Position numbers and translations under genes: made by a program
Notes under the pieces: model-generated
Seen by the model: only the letters and a program-made list of their open reading frames with translations
Databases searched by the model: none
Told to the model about the DNA's origin: nothing
Source of the DNA: Exophiala sp. HKRS030
Taxonomy: Eukaryota; Ascomycota; Eurotiomycetes; Chaetothyriales; Herpotrichiellaceae
Reading direction: 5' to 3'
Assembly (NCBI GenBank): GCA_023897205.1
Contig: JAHWDD010000016.1
Location: 248,001 to 312,000 of the forward strand
Length of the DNA stretch: 64,000 nt
Part shown: piece by piece, positions 46,633 to 59,546 of the stretch
Layout of the letters: each line of letters starts with the position of its first letter
Position numbering within the stretch: position 1 is the first letter of the stretch

Positions 46633-48831
46633 CGTATTGGTTGGAAGGGAATGGTGTCTAAGGATATTGAGGGAGATATTATCCAACTAGTTGGAAGTCC
46701 TGACAACAACGGCTGTTGTAGTTGTACTTATGCTTACTGCTTTATGGCAGATCTACATGCTTCAGCAAGAGATAATTATGTCACGCGACAGTTCTAAGTA
46801 AGCATACTCTTTCCGAGTAACGGTGAGGTACTCCTCTACTGGCGTGGCTTACTTGATCAAGCATCTGCCTGCCCGCCAGCCACCACCGGCTCCACCAATA
46901 CAAACAAAATCACACAATAGCTTGTGGCTTTCCGCAGCAAGGCAACGAGGCAAACGAGTGTTGCGTTCTAAGCCCTTCCATACCATTTCATTGCGTCGGA
47001 GCAAATTAGGTCCAAGCTTTCGACAGGCTTCGCCGCGGGGTAGAAGTCTAGTGCTTTAGCTGGCAAGGCTGAAAGTTTTCCCCAAGAGCGGACCCGGGGA
47101 GGCAAAACACGAGCACGAGTTCTGCCTACGACCAATATCGGTCCTCTGTAGGGAAGAAATCTTCGTAAATTTGAGTTCGGGCTCTTTCCAGTCTGTCAAG
47201 TCGATGAGACTTCGGCCTCTGCATCAGGAAAAACTTCTTTCCCCATTCCCGTGTCTGCACATCAGCCAATCAAATACGTCAACCTCAGCTTGCCTACTGC
47301 TGCATGTTCCGCTCAGCCCGCTGCCGTATGAGAATCTTCTTCGATCCGCGGGCCCGCTCACTGAAAAGGACCCTTTCTCTACCATTTCTATCAGCAGACG
47401 AGGCATCTTAAGCGACTTGGGACAGATACATTTTCTCCATTGCGGCATCCGAAGATACGACTAGACAGGCCTCTCTGACGACCCAATCAACTTTCGATAT
47501 CTGCAAGAACACGAATGACAGCCTCAGCTGAGGGTTCTCAGCTTTCAGCACCTGTGAAGCTCAGCCTATTCGCACCTCGACCGGGTTCTTATTCTTTCGG
47601 CAAGCGGGGCGACCAATGCAGGCGCTATGCGCAACATAGTAGATGGGTGAACTAAAAGCTGCCTCAGCCTCCCCAGAAACACACGGTCCAAAGCTTTTCA
47701 GCTGAACATGGCGCCGTATACGCAAACGAGCACACTTGCGGCCTAGGTGATCCCTTTTGACACTACATATTATCTACCACCATTGCGTGATTACTGCATC
47801 AAGATCGTCTATCTGGTTTCGCAACTCGGTGTGCCAGGGTCTTCCTTCGCCTCCCGAGAGCGTACTGCGTCATCAGCCACGCAAAACATGAGAATAGACA
47901 TTCCTATCGAAGCCACATGGCCGAGCTGTCAGAGGTAAGCTGAAGGTCCAGGACTACGAGGCTGAAAGCGGGGTATCTTGGCGGGGGCTAAGCGAAGACC
48001 GCTTGCATCGACTTTACGCTTGAGGCCGAGATACTTTATTCTATAAGCGAAACCTTTTTCTGTTGAGAATCTTTGTTAGCTTCGCTTCCCGCCAAAACAA
48101 CTTTCGACCTCATCATGCAAGATGTCTTCGCTCAAAGATGACTTCATTCAATCTGAAACTTATAATAGTCTCCCCTACATCCTCCAGAATGCAGAGGTCC
48201 AATTACCCTGCAAGTCTCCTACAAGGATTATTTTATATTGCAGTTGCAACTTATAAGCGGTGGGCTGTGATTACCTCCACCTCCCCAGACATGAGCCACC
48301 AAGCTCGCGGGCTCGTATTCTGCAGCCGCCAATCTTGGGTAGGGTGCACTCAATTGGTTCTCTTGACGTGAGCCAACCTTTCCATTAGCAAACAAGATTC
48401 TGCTTCTCGATCTCTGGCTCAGCCGACCGAGCCAGATTTTGCGTGTAGGACCACGTGCCCAACTTCATTAATCATGGATGGGTCTGCCGCTGTAGTAGGC
48501 TGATGAATGAGCTCAAAATGTCTAATATATCTGCCACTTTGCGGCACAGAGGGATGGTAAGTGTAAAATTGCCACGAGACCTGGTCTGATGGCCAGTTGT
48601 AGATGGATCCGGAAGGGGTTTTACGACATTGGAGCCTGGAAACCCTCCTTCCACCGTGGACTTAAACTTCTCAAGACCAGGGTAGAAGAAATGCCTAGTA
48701 GATACCATCCATGCGAAGCTTTTAATTTCAAATCGTAAGCATATTTAGTAAAAGCAAAACAGCTTTCTTGTTCACTTCTGTTCTGGAATCACTCCTCACA
48801 TTCAAGAGCTCATCCCTATCACATTGCCAGT
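46633..48831. other. 2.2 kb without a recognisable gene
   Basis: I looked specifically for a tyrosinase, a second UstYa-like gene, a peptidase or a methyltransferase that would complete a RiPP cluster and found none. Only short frames are present. Confidence 0.4.
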
Positions 48832-49200
48832 ATGGAGTCGCATCATACTAATCAAGCACCAATCAATAAACACCTAAAAGAATACGAGGCAGCATGAAAA
48901 ATAGGCTCCGTCGAGGACCTCATGTCTTTCATGTCAGAAGATGTTTCTTTCTCTGACTTCGGTCCGTCACCTTTTTCACCACAGTAATGCATACTGAATC
49001 CAGATAGGAGTTGGCGTACTCGACCTCGACAAAGCTGCCATGGGGGCCTATTTCGCCAAGGTTTTCGGTTCCGTTGACAACCTCAAAATCACGACGCATT
49101 CGATTTATGATCAGAAAACCTTTACTGCTTGGGAATGGGAGGTAACGTTCAACTACGTGAATCCCGTGGAGGAGGTGGCTCATGAGAAGGTAGGAGCCAT
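48832..49200 (+). pseudogene. SnoaL-like (NTF2-fold) gene fragment with premature stop
   Basis: From the ATG at 48832 the frame encodes HLKEYEAA, then a TGA at 48895-48897 where the family usually has Trp, then SVEDLMSFMSEDVSFSDFG. A 46-nt intron (48962-49007) joins in phase to VGVLDLDKAAMGAYFAKVFG and TFTAWEWEVTFNY. This is a SnoaL-like cone-fold domain, the fold used by cyclases and isomerases of fungal polyketide and meroterpenoid pathways. The C-terminal part of the fold is absent: the frame runs directly into a hydrolase fragment. TGG-to-TGA is a transition. Confidence 0.7.
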
Positions 49201-49636
49201 AAGAGCGTGGCGAGATACGAATACAGACAAGAAATGGCTCCAGCTCCACCCGCATCAAGAGTGGTACGAAGACTATTATCATTCCTCCGTCCAGGATCTG
49301 GACCGTTTTTTCGTAAGGTATCTCAAGGGCGAAGAAAAGGGCTGGGAAGCAGCTCCAAAAGTGCGCGTCTCGCTGTACCGCTATGGAGATAAAGTATGTA
49401 TATTGGTCTTAGTAGCGGAGATATGCTGATGCCGAGATCTTTAGTATCCTGTCTACGATCAGGTCGAGACCGACTATCCTATACCCCGGACTAAGTACAC
49501 CAAACTATTTCTTACTCGAGACCATAAGTTGGCGGATAAACCTGACACGTCAGACGCGAGCCCGAAGGTCGTCGGGAGTGGCAACCTGTTCCATTGTGAG
49601 AAAGCAGACTGCATCCTCATAAATCCTTTTAAGTAG
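49201..49636 (+). pseudogene. C-terminal fragment of a CocE/NonD-type hydrolase, fused in frame
   Basis: The frame coming from the SnoaL-like part continues without a stop into GAIRAWRDTNTDKKWLQLHP, then HQEWYEDYY, FFVRYLKGEEKGWE and PKVRVSLY. An intron (about 49394-49451, GTATGT...TTTAG) leads to VETDYPIPRTKYTKLFLT and ends at 49636. This corresponds to the end of the alpha/beta-hydrolase domain and the start of the X-Pro-dipeptidyl-peptidase-like jelly-roll of CocE/NonD hydrolases. The catalytic Ser and the first 300 or so residues are missing, and the jelly-roll is cut short. Confidence 0.7.
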
Positions 49637-49775
49637 AGTTCTGCCCCGTTCGCTAAACCTAGGTGGAAAATCTTGGTGCGGAAATCACTGGTAATGGACT
49701 CCGACGCAAGTTATGAATCGGCAGTACAATGAGTTTTCTTAATCAGTGATGATGACGACCAAAGTGTGACTACGA

Positions 49776-50395
49776 CTACTCCTTTGTCTCTCTACTCAAA
49801 ACACCACCTCCATCTCCATTAAGTACATCAATAAGCACTTGTTGAGCTTGACCGCCAGGACCAACACTGAATGTGACGGTTGTAGGGTGTTCTGGATGCT
49901 CAGGTACGGGTCTCATGATGAAGACATCTCGGTCCCAATGCGTCAGCAGCAGCGATCTACCGCCAATTTCCATGGTTAGGTTTTGATTGTCTGTTCCCTT
50001 AACCTGTACAATTCCCACATAGTCGTTGCTGTACGTCCCAGCGTACACATCAGTCCCTTTCAATGGCGCAGAACCATGCACCGGCGTGACAGCAAAGCCG
50101 GGATCCGTCGTTACAAATGCCTCATTGAGTTGCTTGTAGAGATCGTCCCAGAAGGATACCCAGTCCGTGGTCTCGCTCTGGTCTCCTTGATATACCCAGT
50201 CCATGAAAGTATACGCAATCCCATCTGGTGTACCTGTTGGCCAGCAATTACTCAACACAACTATTCCAATACCATCCGCGATATTCAGTCTCACATACGA
50301 CCGCGTGCCAGACGTGAATGCACCAGCGTGTCCGATAAAGACGCGACCAGAGGGTTGATAGTCGATATTCCAGCCCAAGCCGTAGAATGCTGTTC
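49776..50395 (-). pseudogene. Beta-lactamase-like serine hydrolase, C-terminal part cut by gap
   Basis: The minus-strand frame encodes YGLGWNIDYQPSGRVFIGHA, with the HxG element that replaces KTG in class-C-type serine hydrolases. It continues with YVRLNIADGIGIVVLSNCW and a C-terminal beta-rich domain (VYAGTYSNDYVGIVQVKG) to the stop at 49776. The N-terminal two thirds with the SxxK nucleophile and YxN should lie upstream, beyond the N-run at 50396-50495. No such sequence is seen on the far side (50496-51500). The gene may therefore be hidden in the gap or truncated. Relatives include esterases and LovD-like acyltransferases. The visible part has no breaks, so it could be an intact gene. Confidence 0.7.
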
Positions 50396-50495
50396 NNNNN
50401 NNNNNNNNNNNNNNNNNNNNNNNNNNNNNNNNNNNNNNNNNNNNNNNNNNNNNNNNNNNNNNNNNNNNNNNNNNNNNNNNNNNNNNNNNNNNNNN
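50396..50495. other. 100-N assembly gap
   Basis: Exactly 100 N, a placeholder for a gap of unknown length. It removes the N-terminal coding region of the beta-lactamase-like gene. Confidence 0.95.
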
Positions 50496-50905
50496 CGTAT
50501 TCTGTGAGTTGAAGCGAATGACAAGCATTTCAAGGGAGGGGTAGGGATTCCGTTATTGAACTCTAACCGAAAGCGGTCATTCGAAGCCAAGGTCGATTTT
50601 AGCCCTGACCCAGCTGAGAAGAGAGGCTCCGCAATTCAGGCCTAAGAAGAATCCCAAGTTGACCGGATACACTGCGGTGGCACTGATGGTTCCTGACGTC
50701 ATGATTGCCTTCCTATCTTCGAACGATCGGCTGGCTTACTTGCGTGTCTTTCATAGCTGACCACCGTGGTGCTAAGAGCCTCGTCAAGGCCGGGGCCTTA
50801 ATTATCACTCTCAGCCTGATCGCCACATCTTGAACCTCCGAATCTCCCTGCAGCTGTGATTCCTCTCTTCCTCCCTGCCTACCGTCGTCCGAAACCCGAC
50901 ACAAA

Positions 50906-51329
50906 ATGGCTACAAGACGTTCTCTGCCGATCGGCCAATATCAGGTGTGCGTGGTGTGAGCTCTCCCGGATGAGATGAGTGCGGACATAGCCACTCCGGA
51001 TGAGCGGCATCGGCAGATCAGGGTCACCACAAACTGGACCCAATAACTATGTGCTGGGTCGGGTTCATGAACACAATGTGGTCCTTGCCTGGCTAGCCTC
51101 GGGTGTCTATGGCACAAATGCTGCGGCAAGAGTTGCGAGACATGCTGAGGACATTCACTGGACTGCGATTTGGACTGTTGGTGAGATTGAAGGAGGTATC
51201 TCTAACCTGCCAAAGAGAGTGGACATCCGTCTCGGGGCCGTTGGGGTCAGCGAGCCTGAAAACACGTACGGAGGAATGGTTCAGTTTCGCCTCGGCGGGG
51301 GTCAGGCCGTCAACAGAATTAGCTCTTAA
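50906..51329 (+). pseudogene. PNP-domain relic of an NLR-type protein
   Basis: From the ATG at 50906 the frame gives an N-terminus with a stop (TGA) inside the expected VCALP motif. After a frameshift another frame gives NNYVLGRVHEHNVVLAWLA, GVYGTNAAARVA and RVDIRLGAVGVSEPENTYGG. These are the successive strands of the purine-nucleoside-phosphorylase-like domain of fungal NLRs (usual form GRIGEHNVVIACLP). The sequence ends at 51329 with no NB-ARC downstream. It is the third PNP copy in this window and is clearly dead. Confidence 0.8.
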
Positions 51330-51993
51330 CTCTTCAAGTATGACATCTCGTTCAAGGGCATGAGCCGGCTTTGACAGCAGTTCATCGGACTGTTCGGAAT
51401 CTTGGTTTTCCATTGGGAGAATAATAACTAGACAAAATGCGGAACCCAAGGTTAGACGGTGATAGAGAGAGGAAGGGAGACAGAGTTGTTTCCTGCCAAA
51501 CAAGTCTTGGGTGCAATATTTATCGTTGCTTGTCCCTGTAGAGACCATGGCTTGGTAAGTGTATATGGGTATCGGTGCGTGACGTTAGTTATGTGGCTGT
51601 CTTAGTCCTTGCCAGGCTATGGCTGGAGCATAACCCAAACAAAACTACCACAGTTCAGGAGGCAGGACTTTTTCAGAAGTCTTGGTACTTGGATTTCCAC
51701 CTCTCAAGAGTCTTCTATGCAACATTCAACGGACAGTGGGGTAAGGGTGCTGGTATAGAGGAGGCGTCGCACTGATAGACATCGTGAATAGAGGTCGTTC
51801 AGAGGCTTTGAGTCACAATTCAGAGTTGAGAGAATAGGTTTCTCATCCACTGAGTGCGCTTGAGCAGTCTCATCGTCAAGAAATGTAGACAAGAGCACTC
51901 TGGAAGTGTCCCTAAGTGCGGGCCCTCGGTACTAAAGCTTTGTTCAGTTCCGTAGTCTTCCATGCATTGAAAGGGGCCGAGAACTCACTTCGA
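51330..51993. other. No recognised gene
   Basis: Only short frames. On the minus strand it could contain further exons of the Zn2Cys6 gene, but no convincing donor connects them. Confidence 0.35.
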
Positions 51994-52225
51994 TTATGGC
52001 TTCGGCAATGATAACCGGCCAAAGGTCTCCGGTGGCAGCTTATAACTGCATAGAGGCTTGTCCCTCCTCTTGCAAGTTGCACAAGGATTTCCTCCGTCGC
52101 ACTGTTTGGAAGCTGTGAATGTCTCATACGAACCGCGAGGCGACGGGTAGTCATACTCTTGACTTGCTCTGTTGACAGGGTACGCAGTCATTCTGACGTC
52201 GCCTGTTTTTCGATTCAGGAGTCAT
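51994..52225 (-). CDS. Short Zn2Cys6 DNA-binding protein, two exons, possibly truncated
   Basis: Exon 1 (52225-52157) starts MTPESKNRRRQND and carries CVPCQQSKSR. A 55-nt intron (52156-52102, GTATGA...ACAG) joins in phase zero to CDGGNPCATCKRRDKPLCSY. The result is a full CX2CX6CX5CX2CX7C binuclear zinc cluster, as in Gal4-type fungal regulators. The frame ends at 51994, after only 58 residues, with no dimerisation helix or activation domain. Either another intron with a weak donor follows or the gene is truncated. An intron inside the zinc cluster is common in this family and supports the model. It lies between the candidate RiPP pair and the monooxygenase gene. Confidence 0.65.
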
Positions 52226-53649
52226 TTCCCAGTCGAAATTGAGAAAAGTGGCTTGAGAAGTTGATGCGGAGGTGAAGGCTTGGGCACAGAGTGCGATATA
52301 TTTAAGTCAAACCCGTAGCCATATCCTGTGAGCAGTCCGCACCACTCTTCCAACCCTCACTCAGCCAGAGTTCTTCAAGACTATGTGTGTGAAAGAACGG
52401 AGTTCTGGGTACTTTTAAGATGATGTTGATCCCCTGGAATGTTGATGGACATCTCAGATAGGATTGAGGTCCAGATGGATAGCAGGAAGCTAAGTTAGTC
52501 TTCACGAACTAGACTTGAAATTGCTCGAATATTGAGCTGTTATCCTACATCGTGGGCGACTTTAGGTGTTCAAATACTTGCATCTTCGTACGTGGGCATC
52601 CTCCATCTAAAGAACCATCGTGGTGGACAAAGTATTTCAAACACCTCCGGATGTACTTAGGAAAGTCGCCGGGCTGCTCTAGAAGTTGGTATAATATGCA
52701 TTTGTTTTCGAGCATCTGACATAGTATACACGATATGGATATGTTGATATCGAGAAGTCTATAGATAATCATGAGGAAGACATCTGTAGGCATACCATCA
52801 TGAGCATCCCAACAGCGGAAGGTGGCCGTGCCTGATGAAGAACTGACAACGTAGGAGGTCCTGGTGGATAGCTTTTCGGTCTCCACCTATTGATAGTAGA
52901 CGCTGGAAGCCGATCAACAGGGCTAGAAGAGAGTACAAGCCCGCTATAATTGGTCCTTTGAAATCGGCGCAAATGTTCGATGCGACGGAAGACTTGCTGA
53001 TTCGATCTGGCCATGGCTGTACACCGAGAGTTGCCGCGATCCTTCTGACTCAAACGAGACTTCATATGGTGACCAGGGATTCCGCAAATGGTGTCCGCGT
53101 AGCCGGATCAGATCTGCGAGTGTGGAGGTGGAATGAAACTCCCCCTCTGTCATGAGGAGGTGGGAGGTGGGATGCTCATAGACGCGATACGGCAAAGGAC
53201 CCACCCCGTAACAACTGTCGTTGTCCAACCCTAGGCCGCGAGGTTGATCTGCCAGAATGAGCCTGCATGTGCATCGTCTCTGCAACCTCCTTTCCTTCAA
53301 TTATGAGCTTAGCAGTCAATGTTGTCTGGTGCCACGTTGACTGGAAGTACATTACTGAAACCAAGTTCTGCTCTCTTAACGAATACATTAAAGGGAGAAG
53401 CTTCGCCGGGATCCACAAGCATCGTGCAAGTGTAAGCACTGGCATGCTGTGCCGTTATTGGATACCATTCAAGCGGTCGCAGAACGTCTTGACTAGCACG
53501 ACGAGAGACTTGGGAGTATCTGCATTACAGGATCACTAGACCAAAGATGTAGCCATAAGCCAACAAACCGAAGATTTGGACTGTGTGGATTGATAGTCTC
53601 CGCGCGGCTGAAAAACCAATGTCTTCCACGATCCGTGGACCTGACTTTG
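52226..53649. other. No recognised gene
   Basis: Several overlapping frames of 60-118 codons exist on the minus strand, but none shows a family motif or plausible splice links. Confidence 0.4.
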
Positions 53650-57330
<3,681 letters not shown>

Positions 57331-59487
57331 TCAATGTATTCGAACTTTGACAAAGTCCGAGATCAGTTTATTCACCTGTTGCATGCTAGTCTCGTCATAC
57401 TTGTCGAGCAGAGGGCTGATAGACTCAATATTCCCTGAGACGGTCGAGCCACTCCGCGCTTGTCCCGCGGCGTTGATGATGGTTTCTGTGCCGTCCGCGA
57501 GTAGCGCAGAAAGTCTTTGTACCATGAGGTCGGCGAGGTGGCAGTACTCGTCTGCATGTCGCACGAACCCCACGCGCTTCCACATGTCACTGGGCGTAAG
57601 AAGGTCCATGTCGGATGTTACGGTGGAGTGGCAGGGGTCAAGGGATGACCGAGTCGCATAGACATGCCACACCTTTCCCCAAGCCTTGAGGGCATTTTGG
57701 ATCGGATATAGCGAACCCTGACAGCTGAAGGAGCTTTGATAGTGGAATATCAGAGAATGCAGTGCAGAGGTCATGGCGAAGAGGTTGAGCGGTCCGAGGT
57801 TGGCAATTGCGATGCTCAGGGCATCGTCTATGTCGGTTGTGTAGAGTAGCTCAAAGGCTGCACTAAAATCAGACGCGACCGTGGACCGCAGTCCGTTGGT
57901 TCTGTTCTCGCGCTGTATGGTATTGAAGCATCCCTCAGCTGTCATGGCCTGGAAACATGCTTCAGGACAGGCTGTACTCATTTTCATTTCCCTGATCACC
58001 ATCCGCGGCGGCAGGTTGTTGAAGATAACGAAGGCGGTGTCGAGCAGAAACACCCACAGGAACACGCGGATCAACTCTTCGGTCATTACGAAGTTGGCGA
58101 ACGAGAAGTCATACAGGTCCATGCGACCGTAATCTGGATGTCTGGCATTGTGAATGCCAATGTCTCTTGCCACGGCGATGATGGTACTGAAACGATGCCG
58201 GCGGATTCGACGCTTACTCGAATTCGATCCTTCCCAGTTCTGATAGAGACACACTATATAGGCTGCCTGGAGAGCTCTAAGCTTTCCGAGGGGCCGCTTG
58301 GCCTCGCCGGTCTCGCGACAGACAGGAGCCGGCGCATCGTCGCAGAAATCGTCGTCTTCGAAGACCATTTCCTCCACACAGTTGAACCACCGCTTGGAAT
58401 TCTCCTGATCATTTCGCTCGGGCGAAACGCACGCTCCCATCAGACACATGGCGGCGAGGAGCGCCGGTTTCGACGACACCGTGTCGAACGTCGGCTTGTG
58501 CACGATGTTCACGTTCGGGTGCCATATCGCCCAATACAGCTGTGTATATCGCCGAATATTGGACGGAGAGAAGAACTGAGCACAGGTTTCGTGTACTGTG
58601 GGTGACCAGGTTAGAGTAACGCAGCTGTTCTTCGACTTGTGTAGCACAATGTTCCTGATGTAAGTGATGATTTCGTGGCACTTGAAAGACAAGGGATCCG
58701 AGAGCCACCGACTAAGGGTCGTCTCAACAGTAGATTCTGTGTTGATTTCGCACCATGTTGCCTCATCAACGAAGGCACCACTAGTATTAGACGAGCCTCT
58801 CGACAGCGCATTGGTCGACGAACAGCCCAAACTAGGTACTGCCGTTTCATTCCGAATATGGGTGTTGACCCGTCGCCTTTGTTCGATTGTTCCGCAGTCG
58901 AATGAGGACACCAAACCAGTCGTGCTTGTGAAAGTCCCGAGGAAACTCAAGGAACCAATGTCCTTACCTGGTTCGCCAGGGTCTATGCCTGAGTGAGGGG
59001 TTTGTGTTCCTGAAGTCAAGTTCAGGAACGCCTGCCAGCCATCAGTTGGGCCTTCCCACTGACTACCCGACAGGCCGCAAGATATCCATCCGCTTAAATG
59101 CTCGAAAGAATCGTCGCCAATGTACTCGACTGATTGGCTGTGACCATCCGCCGCCGCCAGAAGTTCATGCCCCGCTCCGTGGGAGTTCGGCAAGGAGGCA
59201 TCAATATTGCGTGCTGGGTTGTTATTTGACAACTCAAGCCTCTTAGGCCTAGGCTCCGATGGATCCGATGGATCCGATGTGGCGGAGTCGGCAATACTGT
59301 CGCATGTCTTGAGATGTCTCTTAAGCACATCGGACCTCTGGAATCGGCTACTGCAAAGCTCGCACTGGTATGGGCGCTCCGTGCGGTGCGAGATTTGATG
59401 GCGACGCAAATGTTCCGGTCGCTTGTACGATTTCGAACAAGTCGGACACACATTCAGGCTGGCATGGTCAGTCATCGTGATCCGCAT
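57331..59487 (-). CDS. C2H2 zinc-finger / fungal-specific transcription factor
   Basis: An intact single-exon protein of 718 residues from the ATG at 59487 (59475 is an alternative; the frame is open further upstream without ATG). Two C2H2 fingers lie at the N-terminus (CPTCSKSYKRPEHLRRHQ and CELCSSRFQRSDVLKRHLKT). A Ser/Asn-rich linker follows. The fungal-specific trans-activation (middle homology) domain includes FFSPSNIRRYTQLYWAIWHP, LLAAMCLMGACVSP and RFSTIIAVARDIGIHNA. This architecture is a nuclear regulator, and several members are pathway-specific activators inside secondary-metabolite clusters. The gene lies 2 kb from the monooxygenase on the same strand and starts only 60 nt after the stop of the NLR relic. 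Its own targets cannot be told from sequence. Confidence 0.92.
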   Translation of the reverse strand: MRITMTDHASLNVCPTCSKSYKRPEHLRRHQISHRTERPYQCELCSSRFQRSDVLKRHLKTCDSIADSATSDPSDPSEPRPKRLELSNNNPARNIDASLPNSHGAGHELLAAADGHSQSVEYIGDDSFEHLSGWISCGLSGSQWEGPTDGWQAFLNLTSGTQTPHSGIDPGEPGKDIGSLSFLGTFTSTTGLVSSFDCGTIEQRRRVNTHIRNETAVPSLGCSSTNALSRGSSNTSGAFVDEATWCEINTESTVETTLSRWLSDPLSFKCHEIITYIRNIVLHKSKNSCVTLTWSPTVHETCAQFFSPSNIRRYTQLYWAIWHPNVNIVHKPTFDTVSSKPALLAAMCLMGACVSPERNDQENSKRWFNCVEEMVFEDDDFCDDAPAPVCRETGEAKRPLGKLRALQAAYIVCLYQNWEGSNSSKRRIRRHRFSTIIAVARDIGIHNARHPDYGRMDLYDFSFANFVMTEELIRVFLWVFLLDTAFVIFNNLPPRMVIREMKMSTACPEACFQAMTAEGCFNTIQRENRTNGLRSTVASDFSAAFELLYTTDIDDALSIAIANLGPLNLFAMTSALHSLIFHYQSSFSCQGSLYPIQNALKAWGKVWHVYATRSSLDPCHSTVTSDMDLLTPSDMWKRVGFVRHADEYCHLADLMVQRLSALLADGTETIINAAGQARSGSTVSGNIESISPLLDKYDETSMQQVNKLISDFVKVRIH

Positions 59488-59546
59488 GCAAATTTTGTTT
59501 GCTGAGACCGGAGGATGGATAGAGCTTCGCAAAGAAATTGAGAACG

